Assembly (NCBI GenBank): GCA_902552705.1 | Contig: CACDHZ010000007.1 | Span: 1-40,671 of the forward strand | DNA length: 40,671 nt | Direction of reading: 5' to 3' | DNA from: an uncultured Pelagibacteraceae bacterium | GTDB lineage: Bacteria > Pseudomonadota > Alphaproteobacteria > Pelagibacterales > Pelagibacteraceae | Shown: one piece after another, positions 21,735-30,166 of the stretch | Position numbering within the stretch: the first letter of the stretch is position 1 | Layout: the number at the start of each line of letters is the position of its first letter | The notes under the pieces: model-generated | What the model was told of the DNA's origin: nothing | The model's database searches: none | What the model saw: the letters and a program-made list of their open reading frames with translations, nothing else | Translations under genes and position numbers: made by a program

Positions 21735-21850
21735 CAATCATTTAAATAATCGCCTATAAGTTGAAACTTAAATTGAACATTAATTAATAAAATATTTTTT
21801 TATTTTATTGTTAATTCTTAAAATATTTGTTGAAATTGCTTTTTTAAAAA

Positions 21851-22681
21851 ATGACTAGAAAAAAAAATAAAATTATAAAAAAAAATAAAAAGGCTCCTCA
21901 TAAAAAAGAGAAGGTAAAAAAAATAAGTATCTTATTAAATAAAGTTTATGATAATTTTAAAAAGAAACAAAAAATTAATGAAAAGAAAGAAATAAAATTT
22001 AGAGAAGAACAAATCAAAAAAGAGTTAGAAAAAATTAAAATTATAGAAAAAGAATTTAAAATAAAAGACGAAGAAAATAAAAAAAAGGATGATTTTTATA
22101 AAAAAAGAGATGATGAGCTTAGAAAGAAAGACCAACAGCTCCAATTGAAAGATGACGATTTAAGACAAAAAGATAAAGAAATCAAATTAAAAGATAAAGA
22201 ACAAATTATTAAAGAAGAAGAAATTAAATTTGAAACAGAAAAATTAAAAAAAAAAGAAACAGAACTAAATTTGAAAGATGATGAACTTAAAAAAATTGAA
22301 AAAGAACAAAAAAAAATAGAAATACACTTAAATACAATAAAAGATCAACAATCTAGAAAAGATATTGATTTAAAAGTAAGAGAAGAAGAACAAAAAAAGA
22401 AAGATCAAAAAGAATTAAGAAAAAAAATCAAAGAACAAAAAATCAAAACAGAACAAGAACAATTAAAGAAAGATTTAGAAGCACAAAAAATAAAAGAATG
22501 GGAAGATAAATTTGATGAAGAACAAAGACTTAAGTTAGAAGAAGAACGAATAAAAGAAGAAAAAATAAAACAAAAAGAACAATTAAAAAAAATGAGTGAA
22601 GAACAAAAAGATAAAGAACTACGAGAAGAATTATTTTCTAAACTTCAATCATTTAAAATTGAAAAATCTAAAGAAAATTAA
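21851..22681 (+). CDS. Lys/Glu/Asp/Gln-rich heptad-repeat protein of unknown function
   Basis: 276-aa open frame with strict 7-residue periodicity, no TM segment. Confidence 0.7.
   Translation: MTRKKNKIIKKNKKAPHKKEKVKKISILLNKVYDNFKKKQKINEKKEIKFREEQIKKELEKIKIIEKEFKIKDEENKKKDDFYKKRDDELRKKDQQLQLKDDDLRQKDKEIKLKDKEQIIKEEEIKFETEKLKKKETELNLKDDELKKIEKEQKKIEIHLNTIKDQQSRKDIDLKVREEEQKKKDQKELRKKIKEQKIKTEQEQLKKDLEAQKIKEWEDKFDEEQRLKLEEERIKEEKIKQKEQLKKMSEEQKDKELREELFSKLQSFKIEKSKEN
22109..22339 (+). repeat. Degenerate 21-bp (7-codon) tandem repeat, about 11 units
   Basis: Translates as DDELRKK DQQLQLK DDDLRQK DKEIKLK DKEQIIK EEEIKFE TEKLKKK ETELNLK DDELKKI EKEQKKI EIHLNTI. Confidence 0.75.
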
Positions 22682-22682
22682 T

Positions 22683-23798
22683 TTATTGTTTAGGGAAGTA
22701 ATCTTTTAAATCTCCTTCTCTATAAACATCTGCGGTACTACAATGAAGACCACCTCCAAAAGCATAGGCATCTCTTAAATCAACCAAAACAACTTCCATT
22801 CCAAGTTTATCGAGTTGCTCAGCCTGATATTTTTCACTTTTTTCCACACATACAGTCTTAGGGTCTAAAACTAAAACATTCATTGAAAGCCAAACTGAAG
22901 AATAACATAAAGGAGGGGGTGAATTATGTGCTGGTTGTGCAGCATCAATTATTTCCCAACCATTTTTTTCAAATAATTTTTTTTGTTCTTTCGGTAACCT
23001 TCTTTGAGGATTATTAATAATTAGTCCTTCTCTAATTGGTGTAAAAGTTGCATCAATATGAATCGGATAAGGATCGCCTGGAAAATTTACTGCATGAACT
23101 CTATGATCTTTGTAATGTCTTTTAAGCCAATTAATTCCTTTTAGATTTGTTGTAAAACCATGTTGAACAATTAAGTCTTTACCAAATCTTAGTATATCTG
23201 CAGCATCAAACAATGGTTCTTCTTCAGTTGTTACAAAAAACTTTTTTGCAGTCCATTCTAATCTTTTTTGATCACCTATTTTATCAGACAAATAATCTTT
23301 TCGATAATCGGCATCCGTTAACCTCGGTTTAGGCGCAGACTCATGTCTCATATTGGGATCTAAGTTATAATACTTTTGAATAAGAGGTCTGTAATTTAAA
23401 TATTCAAACCATCTACATCTATAACTCATAGTTGCCTCTAACATTTCATTTCCTACAGTAAGAATAACATCTCTAGCAGGCATACAGCCAAACATGCTTT
23501 CTACTTTCCAATCTGGAGTTGAAATTTCTTGATTAAAATTTAAAGGCTCTGGTCGATCAACTTTTATTCCTCTTTTTTGTAAAAGATTTGCAAAATTATC
23601 TAAAAGTTCATTTGCTTTATCAACGGTGTCTTTTGTTCTAGGGCCATATTGTCCTTTCATATCAGAATCTTCTGGCACTTTTGCATCTAAAGCTGGTTCA
23701 GGAGCAGGAATACAACATCCGTCAGCCTTACCAACTATTACATGCTTTAAGGGATCCCATTCATTCCAACTATTAACAATAATTTTTTCTGAACTCAT
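22683..23798 (-). CDS. Amidinotransferase, probably arginine:glycine amidinotransferase-like
   Basis: FDAADILRFGKDL (D198), PIHIDATF (H247), SMNVLVLD, GGGLHCSTADV (C353); closely resembles vertebrate AGAT motifs and spacing. Confidence 0.88.
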   Translation of the reverse strand: MSSEKIIVNSWNEWDPLKHVIVGKADGCCIPAPEPALDAKVPEDSDMKGQYGPRTKDTVDKANELLDNFANLLQKRGIKVDRPEPLNFNQEISTPDWKVESMFGCMPARDVILTVGNEMLEATMSYRCRWFEYLNYRPLIQKYYNLDPNMRHESAPKPRLTDADYRKDYLSDKIGDQKRLEWTAKKFFVTTEEEPLFDAADILRFGKDLIVQHGFTTNLKGINWLKRHYKDHRVHAVNFPGDPYPIHIDATFTPIREGLIINNPQRRLPKEQKKLFEKNGWEIIDAAQPAHNSPPPLCYSSVWLSMNVLVLDPKTVCVEKSEKYQAEQLDKLGMEVVLVDLRDAYAFGGGLHCSTADVYREGDLKDYFPKQ

Positions 23799-23802
23799 TA
23801 AA

Positions 23803-24708
23803 TTAATTTAGTGCAATAAATCTTCGATTAGATTTAATCGTTAAACTATAATAAATAATAGACATAAATAGAAAAAAACCCCCAATGATGGTATTAGGGG
23901 TTGGCACTTCATTAATTCCAAAAATTGGTAACCAAACCCAAAAAATACCTCCAATTACCTCTGTGAGTGAAAGTAAAGTTAGTTCTGCAGCTGGTATAGC
24001 TTTTGATCCTATTGAATATAAGATTAAACCCATACAAACGATTACCCCATGAAGTGAAAATAGTGCGCCATTATAACTTGTTGAAAGTATAGTGAGCTCA
24101 CCAACTGCAATAAATGTTAAAGCTACAATAACACAAAATAATCCAGCGACGGCAACAGTTGTAAACTTAGGTGTTTCTTTTCTCCATCTAAGTGTTACAG
24201 AAAAAATTGAAAATCCAATAGATGAGGCCATTCCAAAAATTAAACCGATAAGAGAACTTTTCTCTGTATTACCAAATGCAATTATCACAAGTCCAATTGT
24301 TGCAATAATAATTGCGAGCCAAACATTAAGAGATATTTTTTCTTTTAAAAATAAAAAACCTAATAATGCAGTAAAAAAAGGCATTGCCGCAAGACATAAT
24401 AAGGTAATTGCAGCAGAAGTATTAGTAATAGAGTATATAAATGTAATCATTGCTATCCCTAAACCGCAACCTCCAATTAAACCTGATATTCCAATTTTAA
24501 GATAATTTTTAACAAAATTTTTTCCTTCTTCAAAAAATAGATACAAATTTAAAACTACAAAAATAGTTAATCCTCTTGCAAATATATATTGCCAAGGTGC
24601 TGCTCCTGGCTCATCCATATACCTAACTACTAAAGGGCCAAAAGACCATAATAAACCCGCAAAAAGAACAACAGGTATTGCAATTTTTTCATTTTTTAAT
24701 TCAATCAT
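23803..24708 (-). CDS. EamA/DMT-family transporter
   Basis: Ten-TM, two-half EamA pattern; 4-nt gap to the amidinotransferase start. Confidence 0.88.
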   Translation of the reverse strand: MIELKNEKIAIPVVLFAGLLWSFGPLVVRYMDEPGAAPWQYIFARGLTIFVVLNLYLFFEEGKNFVKNYLKIGISGLIGGCGLGIAMITFIYSITNTSAAITLLCLAAMPFFTALLGFLFLKEKISLNVWLAIIIATIGLVIIAFGNTEKSSLIGLIFGMASSIGFSIFSVTLRWRKETPKFTTVAVAGLFCVIVALTFIAVGELTILSTSYNGALFSLHGVIVCMGLILYSIGSKAIPAAELTLLSLTEVIGGIFWVWLPIFGINEVPTPNTIIGGFFLFMSIIYYSLTIKSNRRFIALN

Positions 24709-24922
24709 TATAATGCTATTTAATCCTTATTCATTTACTCTACAATAAAAAATAAGTTCACTTTGAAGATATTCGAGATAAAATCAAATCAGAAAAATAA
24801 CAAACAATTATATACTTTTTTAAATTAAAGGTTAAAATTTTCCATTAATAGTTGAGTTTTTAAAAAATTTCTATCTGATGTAGAGGTTGCTATCTATTGA
24901 TATCTTAATTAAAAAACCATAA

Positions 24923-25318
24923 ATGGATTTAGAAATTATTAAAATTGCATCAAATACTGATAATAATAATATTTTAAAAGATCATACACATATTGCTAAG
25001 CATAAAAATCCTTTATGTGGCGATGAAATAACTATTTATTTAAAGTTAAATAATGAAAAAATTATTAAATTTTATTATCAATCTAAATCATGTATATACT
25101 GTCAAGCATCTGTGAGTTTACTTTCAAGATATGCAACAAATAAGTCATTACTAAATATCAAGTTTCTAGTTAAAGAAATAGATAAATATTTTAAGGTGGA
25201 TAGATTCATTTTACCAAAAAAATGGCATATATTTAAAAAATTATTTAAAAAAGAAAATTTTTCTAGAAAAGAATGCTTATTACTACCTTTTAAAACACTT
25301 TCAAAAATATTAAATTAA
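24923..25318 (+). CDS. SufU/IscU-like Fe-S scaffold family protein (divergent)
   Basis: KNPLCGDEITIYL, SCIYCQASVSLLS, RKECLLLPFKTLSKIL matching the three Cys-bearing SufU/IscU motifs. Confidence 0.75.
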   Translation: MDLEIIKIASNTDNNNILKDHTHIAKHKNPLCGDEITIYLKLNNEKIIKFYYQSKSCIYCQASVSLLSRYATNKSLLNIKFLVKEIDKYFKVDRFILPKKWHIFKKLFKKENFSRKECLLLPFKTLSKILN

Positions 25319-25320
25319 AA

Positions 25321-25788
25321 ATGAAAAATGAAATTATAATTAAATCTTTTTTTGCAGGCTTTTTCTCAGTAATCACAATTGGTATTTTAACCTTTTTAAC
25401 TTACAAAACAGAGTACGGAATTTTTTTAATTGCATCATTTGGTTCTACAATGGTTCTTCTTTACGGTTATCCAGAAAGTCCATTTGCTCAACCAAAAAAT
25501 ATTTTTTTCGGACACTTAACAACATCATTAGTTGGTTTATTTTTCCTTTATATAATACCCTTACCTTTATATATTAATTTACCTTTAGCAGTTGGAGTAG
25601 GTGTTTTTTTGATGATTTTGTTAAATATTACTCATCCCCCTGCTGGTGGAAATCCTATAATACTGATAATGGGAAGTGTTTCCTTAGATTACATAATAAA
25701 TCCAATTATAACTGGTACTATTATTCTTTTAATTTTTGGTATTATCTTAAATAGATTTGTTCTAAGGAAGAGATACCCCATAAACTAA
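25321..25788 (+). CDS. HPP family membrane protein
   Basis: ASFGSTMVLLYGYPESPFAQPKNIFFGHL and ITHPPAGGNPIILIMGS. Confidence 0.88.
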   Translation: MKNEIIIKSFFAGFFSVITIGILTFLTYKTEYGIFLIASFGSTMVLLYGYPESPFAQPKNIFFGHLTTSLVGLFFLYIIPLPLYINLPLAVGVGVFLMILLNITHPPAGGNPIILIMGSVSLDYIINPIITGTIILLIFGIILNRFVLRKRYPIN

Positions 25789-25802
25789 TATATTTTTTTA
25801 CT

Positions 25803-25822
25803 ATAAAAATTTAAATTTTTAT
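25803..25822. repeat. Perfect 20-nt palindrome ATAAAAATTTAAATTTTTAT upstream of fdh
   Basis: Sequence equals its own reverse complement. Confidence 0.7.
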
Positions 25823-25865
25823 GATTAGATCCGGAAAAAAATATAAATCAAAAAGGTAGAAAATT

Positions 25866-27065
25866 ATGAAAATATTATGTGTTTTATACGATGATCCAAA
25901 AGGTGGTATGCCAAAAACTTATCCATTATCGGATCTTCCTAAATTGGAAAAATATCCAGATGGCATGACGCTTCCTTCTCCAAAAGGTAGAGACTTTACT
26001 CCAGGTGAATTGCTTGGTTGCGTCTCAGGAGAACTTGGATTAAGAAAATTCTTAGAAAGTAATGGACATGAATTGGTAGTAACTAATAGTAAAGATGGCG
26101 AAGGTTGTGTAGCTGACAAACATATTGTTGATGCTGACATAGTTATTTCTCAACCATTTTTTCCTTATTACTTAACAAAGGAAAGAATTGCTAAAGCTAA
26201 AAATTTAAAAATGGCCATAACTGCTGGAATAGGCTCAGATCACGTTGACTTACAAGCTGCTATGGATAATAAAATTGATGTGGTTGAAGTTACTTTTTGT
26301 AATTCAAGATCAGTTGCAGAACATATTGTGATGATGATTGTGTCTATGGTGAGAGACTACCATAATCAACATAGAATAGTAAATGAAGGTGGTTGGAATA
26401 TTGCAGATGCAGTTCAAAGATCTTATGATGTTGAAGGAATGCACATTGGAACAGTTGCTGCAGGTCGTATAGGCTTAGACGCATTAAGAAAAATGAAACC
26501 TTTTGATGTACATTTGCATTATTTTGATAGACATAAATTACCAGAGAATGTTGAAAAAGAACTAAATCTTACATTTCATGACTCAGTAGAGTCTATGGTA
26601 AAAGTTTGTGATGTAGTGACAATTAATTGCCCCCTACACCCTGAAACTGAAAACTTGTTTGATGATAAGATGATCAGTAAAATGAAAAAAGGTGCATATA
26701 TTGTTAACACAGCAAGAGGAAAAATTTGCAATCGTGATGCAATAGCTAAAGCTCTTAAAAGTGGTCAGTTAAGTGGTTACGCTGGAGATGTTTGGTTTCC
26801 ACAACCAGCTCCAAATGATCATGTTTGGAGAAGTATGCCGAATCATGGAATGACACCTCATACCTCAGGAACTTCGCTATCAGCACAAGCTAGATATGCA
26901 GATGGAGTAAGAGAGATTTTAGAATGTTTCTTTGAAGGTAAAGAAATCAGAAATCAATATTTAATTGTAAAAGATGGTCAATTAGCTGGAATGGGTGCTC
27001 ACTCTTATAGTAAGGGTTCAGCAACAGGAGGCTCGGAAGAAGCGGCTAAATACAAGAAAAAATAA
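25866..27065 (+). CDS. fdh: NAD-dependent formate dehydrogenase (D-2-hydroxyacid dehydrogenase fold)
   Basis: ITAGIGSDHVDLQAA, VTFCNSRSVAEH, PLHPETENLFD, NTARGKICNRDA, GYAGDVWFPQPAPNDHVWR, TPHTSGTSLSAQARYADG. Confidence 0.95.
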   Translation: MKILCVLYDDPKGGMPKTYPLSDLPKLEKYPDGMTLPSPKGRDFTPGELLGCVSGELGLRKFLESNGHELVVTNSKDGEGCVADKHIVDADIVISQPFFPYYLTKERIAKAKNLKMAITAGIGSDHVDLQAAMDNKIDVVEVTFCNSRSVAEHIVMMIVSMVRDYHNQHRIVNEGGWNIADAVQRSYDVEGMHIGTVAAGRIGLDALRKMKPFDVHLHYFDRHKLPENVEKELNLTFHDSVESMVKVCDVVTINCPLHPETENLFDDKMISKMKKGAYIVNTARGKICNRDAIAKALKSGQLSGYAGDVWFPQPAPNDHVWRSMPNHGMTPHTSGTSLSAQARYADGVREILECFFEGKEIRNQYLIVKDGQLAGMGAHSYSKGSATGGSEEAAKYKKK

Positions 27066-27076
27066 AAATTAAATTT

Positions 27077-27116
27077 AAAAAAAAGCGGTTTATATTGTTA
27101 TAAATCGCTTTTTTTT
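27077..27116 (+). terminator. Rho-independent-type terminator hairpin after fdh
   Basis: AAAAAAAAGCGGTTTATA-TTGT-TATAAATCGCTTTTTTTT: 18-bp stem including one G.U pair, 4-nt loop, T8 run; A8 on the other side gives bidirectional potential. Confidence 0.85.
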
Positions 27117-28568
27117 ATGAATAAAATAAACTGGAATTTTAATAATACTTATTTTGATCTCTCACGCTCATTTAAAGAAGATATCAATCCAATACCTGTA
27201 AAAAATCCTAAATTAGTTTTATTAAATAAAATTTTAGCTTCTGAATTAAATTTAGATTTTTCAAAAGTAACAAATAAAGAGTTATCCGAAATATTTTCTG
27301 GAAATTCTTTACCTGAGGGAAGTAATTCAATTGCTCAAGCTTATGCGGGACATCAATTTGGCCATTTCACGATGCTTGGTGATGGAAGGGCTGTTTTATT
27401 AGGAGAACATGTATCAAAATCTAATAAAAAATATGATATTCAATTTAAAGGTTCTGGTAAAACTGCATTTTCAAGAAGTGGTGATGGTCGTGCTGCTTTA
27501 GGTCCAATGTTAAGAGAATATATAATTAGTGAAGCAATGCATTATTTGAATATTCCTACGACAAGAAGTTTAGCAGTGGTAAAAACAGGTGAAGAGGTAA
27601 TAAGAGAAAAAATTTTACAAGGGGCAATACTTACAAGAGTTGCATCAAGTCATATTAGAGTTGGTACGTTTCAATATGTTGCGGCAAGACAAAATAAAGA
27701 TGAACTAAAAATTTTATTTGATTATACTATTGATAGACATTATTCAAAAATTAAAGATTCAAAAAATCCAGCTTTAGATTTATTGAACCAACTTATTGAT
27801 AGACAATGTGATTTAGTTGTAAACTGGATGCGAGTTGGTTTTATTCACGGAGTTATGAATACTGATAACATGACAGTCTCTGGAGAAACAATAGACTATG
27901 GTCCTTGTGCTTTTATGGATATTTATGATCCAAAAACAGTATTTAGTTCAATAGATAAGATGGGTAGGTATGCATATTGCAATCAACCTATTATTACAAA
28001 ATGGAATCTTTCAAGATTTGCTGAATGTTTAATACCATTAATTGATAATAATAAAAATAAATCAATTGAATTAGCTACTGAAGCAATCAATTTATTTGAA
28101 AAAAAATATGAAGAAAAATGGATGAATATGATGAGAAATAAGTTGGGAATATTTGGTTCGGATAAAAATGATAAACTTTTGATATTAGATTTATTAACAT
28201 GGATGCATGAAAAAAAAGCAGATTATACAAACACTTTTTGTCATTTAATGGATCAAGAACCTAAAAAAGATGAAATTTTTAATGATGAAAATTTCCTTAA
28301 TTGGAAAAATAGATGGAAAGAAAGATTATTTAAAAATAATAATTCATTAGAAAAATCTTCTAAATTAATGAAGGACACTAATCCATTAGTAATTCCAAGA
28401 AATCATAAAATAGAAGAAAGTCTGGAAGCAGCTGAACAAAATGACTTCAAACCAATTTTTAAAATTTTAGAAATCCTGAATAAACCTTATACTAAACAGG
28501 TAAGCATTGAAAATTATCAGCATCCATCAAAATCTAACAAAAAATATCAAACTTTTTGTGGGACTTAA
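27117..28568 (+). CDS. selO: SelO/YdiU family pseudokinase AMPylase
   Basis: YAGHQFGHFTMLGDGRAVLLGE, FKGSGKTAFSRSGDGRAALGPMLREY, RVASSHIRVGTFQY, GVMNTDNMTVSGETIDYGPCAFMD, C-terminal TFCGT. Confidence 0.95.
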   Translation: MNKINWNFNNTYFDLSRSFKEDINPIPVKNPKLVLLNKILASELNLDFSKVTNKELSEIFSGNSLPEGSNSIAQAYAGHQFGHFTMLGDGRAVLLGEHVSKSNKKYDIQFKGSGKTAFSRSGDGRAALGPMLREYIISEAMHYLNIPTTRSLAVVKTGEEVIREKILQGAILTRVASSHIRVGTFQYVAARQNKDELKILFDYTIDRHYSKIKDSKNPALDLLNQLIDRQCDLVVNWMRVGFIHGVMNTDNMTVSGETIDYGPCAFMDIYDPKTVFSSIDKMGRYAYCNQPIITKWNLSRFAECLIPLIDNNKNKSIELATEAINLFEKKYEEKWMNMMRNKLGIFGSDKNDKLLILDLLTWMHEKKADYTNTFCHLMDQEPKKDEIFNDENFLNWKNRWKERLFKNNNSLEKSSKLMKDTNPLVIPRNHKIEESLEAAEQNDFKPIFKILEILNKPYTKQVSIENYQHPSKSNKKYQTFCGT

Positions 28569-29672
28569 TCAGAGCACGTAAGGTTCTGGTCTAGCCTTTT
28601 TACCTAAAACTCTCTCAACAGCCATATTTGATATGTCTATAGATTGGTAAGCGCCAGTTGTAATTAATTCTGTTAGTGCTCTTCCAATTCCTGGAGCTTG
28701 CATTAAACCTCTTCCTGTAAAACCAGTTGCTAAATAAACATTATCAAATTTAGGATGTTTTCCGACAACAGCATTATTATCTAACCTATTACAGTCATAA
28801 TAACCTGCCCAACCACCTGTTAACTTAAGCTCTTCCATTGCTGGTATTCTGTGTGCTAATGCAGGCCAAACTAATTCTTCAAAATCATTCCATGCTGGTT
28901 CAAGATCCTTTGCATCAAAAACAGATTTTGGTGATCCAGCTAAATATTCTTTCCCCTCTGGTCTCCAATATACACCAGAAGTTAAATCACCAGTTAGAGG
29001 CATCTCGGGAATATGTTTTGGACATTTAACTCTAAATACTGTGTGTTTTTGAGGTTCAACTGGAATATCTTCTAAAAGTTCCTTAGTCCAGCACCCTGCT
29101 GCAGAAATAATGGTTTTAGCTTTTATTTCTGTTAGAGATTTTACTTCACCTTTAACAAAATCAGCACCAAGTTCTATAGCTTTACTTTTTAAAGCACCAT
29201 GAAACATAAAAGGATCTATCCATCCCTCACTTTGATTGTCAGTGAATGTTGCTGTTTCTATTCCATCATTATTTATATAAGGGAAAAACTTTGTTAGTTC
29301 TGAACCTTTAATATTTTTTGTTCCAGCATCGCAAGCTTTATGATTTTCTAAAGCTTTATATTGTTCTTCAGCATGCTCAGGTCCAAACATTAGTAAATAC
29401 CCATTTGTTACCATGCTCGCTGTTGGTTTAGGATTTTTTTCTGTTTTAAGTAATTCTGGAATTTGAAAAATAAATTCTCTAGCAAATTTACCCAACAAAA
29501 TATTTTCTGTTTGAAAGAATTGTCTTCTAAAGCCACCTAAGGACAGAGGAAATGAGGCGGTTTTATAAGTTGGGTCTTTTTCAATTACTTTTACTTTTCT
29601 ACCTTCTTTAGATAAAAAATAAGCAGTTGCAGTTCCAATTATTCCACCTCCAACTATTACAACATCATCCAT
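28569..29672 (-). CDS. FAD-dependent oxidoreductase, DAO family (glycine/sarcosine/D-amino acid oxidase-like)
   Basis: DDVVIVGGGIIGTATAYFLSKEG, GGWAGYYDCNRLDNNAVVG, TGFTGRGLMQAPGIGRALTELI; start placed at the MDDVVIVGGG Met rather than the longer ORF that overlaps tspO. Confidence 0.88.
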   Translation of the reverse strand: MDDVVIVGGGIIGTATAYFLSKEGRKVKVIEKDPTYKTASFPLSLGGFRRQFFQTENILLGKFAREFIFQIPELLKTEKNPKPTASMVTNGYLLMFGPEHAEEQYKALENHKACDAGTKNIKGSELTKFFPYINNDGIETATFTDNQSEGWIDPFMFHGALKSKAIELGADFVKGEVKSLTEIKAKTIISAAGCWTKELLEDIPVEPQKHTVFRVKCPKHIPEMPLTGDLTSGVYWRPEGKEYLAGSPKSVFDAKDLEPAWNDFEELVWPALAHRIPAMEELKLTGGWAGYYDCNRLDNNAVVGKHPKFDNVYLATGFTGRGLMQAPGIGRALTELITTGAYQSIDISNMAVERVLGKKARPEPYVL

Positions 29673-29674
29673 AA

Positions 29675-30142
29675 TTAATTTAAAATAAATAGGTTTAAAT
29701 TGAGAAATAATGCATAGCAAGACCAAAGTAAATAGGGAATCATTAAATATGAACTAACTTTATTAACACGTTTAAATCTAAAAATAAGAATAATAATTAA
29801 ACTTATTAAGATTATTAAATTTATTAATGCTAAAAGAATATTATGAAAACCAAAAAATATTACACTCCAAGTTGTATTAAAAATAATATGAATAAAATAA
29901 ATATAAATTGTACTTATATCCTTATTTTTGCTGTGCCAAAAAAACCAAATTGCTAAAGTCATCATCAAATATAAAGTTGTCCAAACTGGAGCAAAAATCC
30001 AGTCCGGAGGGTTGAAATTTGATTTTACTAATTGTGAATACCACGGTTCTTTTAAATTAATTGATACTAAACCACCAATAAATGAAGCAGAATATGTTAT
30101 GATAAAAAAGAGAATAAATGAAATAAATTTGTTTTTTAACAT
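29675..30142 (-). CDS. tspO: TspO/MBR family protein
   Basis: WYSQLVKSNFNPPDWIFAPVWTTLYLMM, NTTWSVIFFG, five TM segments. Confidence 0.93.
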   Translation of the reverse strand: MLKNKFISFILFFIITYSASFIGGLVSINLKEPWYSQLVKSNFNPPDWIFAPVWTTLYLMMTLAIWFFWHSKNKDISTIYIYFIHIIFNTTWSVIFFGFHNILLALINLIILISLIIILIFRFKRVNKVSSYLMIPYLLWSCYALFLNLNLFILN

Positions 30143-30148
30143 TTAAGT

Positions 30149-30154
30149 ATTATA
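30149..30154 (-). promoter_or_regulatory. Candidate -10 element (TATAAT) for tspO
   Basis: TATAAT on the minus strand in the 24-bp tspO/SDR spacer, 6 nt from the tspO ATG. Confidence 0.35.
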
Positions 30155-30166
30155 CATCACAATAGA

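Noticed and set aside
21787-21810. AATAAAATA/TATTTTATT hairpin with T6 loop between the MFS gene and the heptad-repeat protein
   Set aside because: Pure A/T, short, no U-tract terminator geometry; too likely by chance in this composition.
24092-24505. 137-aa ORF antisense to the EamA gene (similar antisense ORFs at 19932-20324 and 39608-39895)
   Set aside because: All lie wholly antisense to EamA genes; long antisense frames are expected from hydrophobic codon composition. No recognisable domains.
24875-24922. 'GATGTAGAGGTTGC' before the SufU-like gene, reminiscent of the 5' conserved segment of a lysine riboswitch
   Set aside because: Only about 40 nt remain before the start codon and the downstream conserved aptamer segments are absent; treated as coincidence.
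29673-29726. Longer N-terminus (MVLLCIISQFKPIYFKLI...) of the DAO-family ORF
   Set aside because: It overlaps the tspO 3' end and precedes the conserved MDDVVIVGGG FAD-binding start; start reassigned to 29672.
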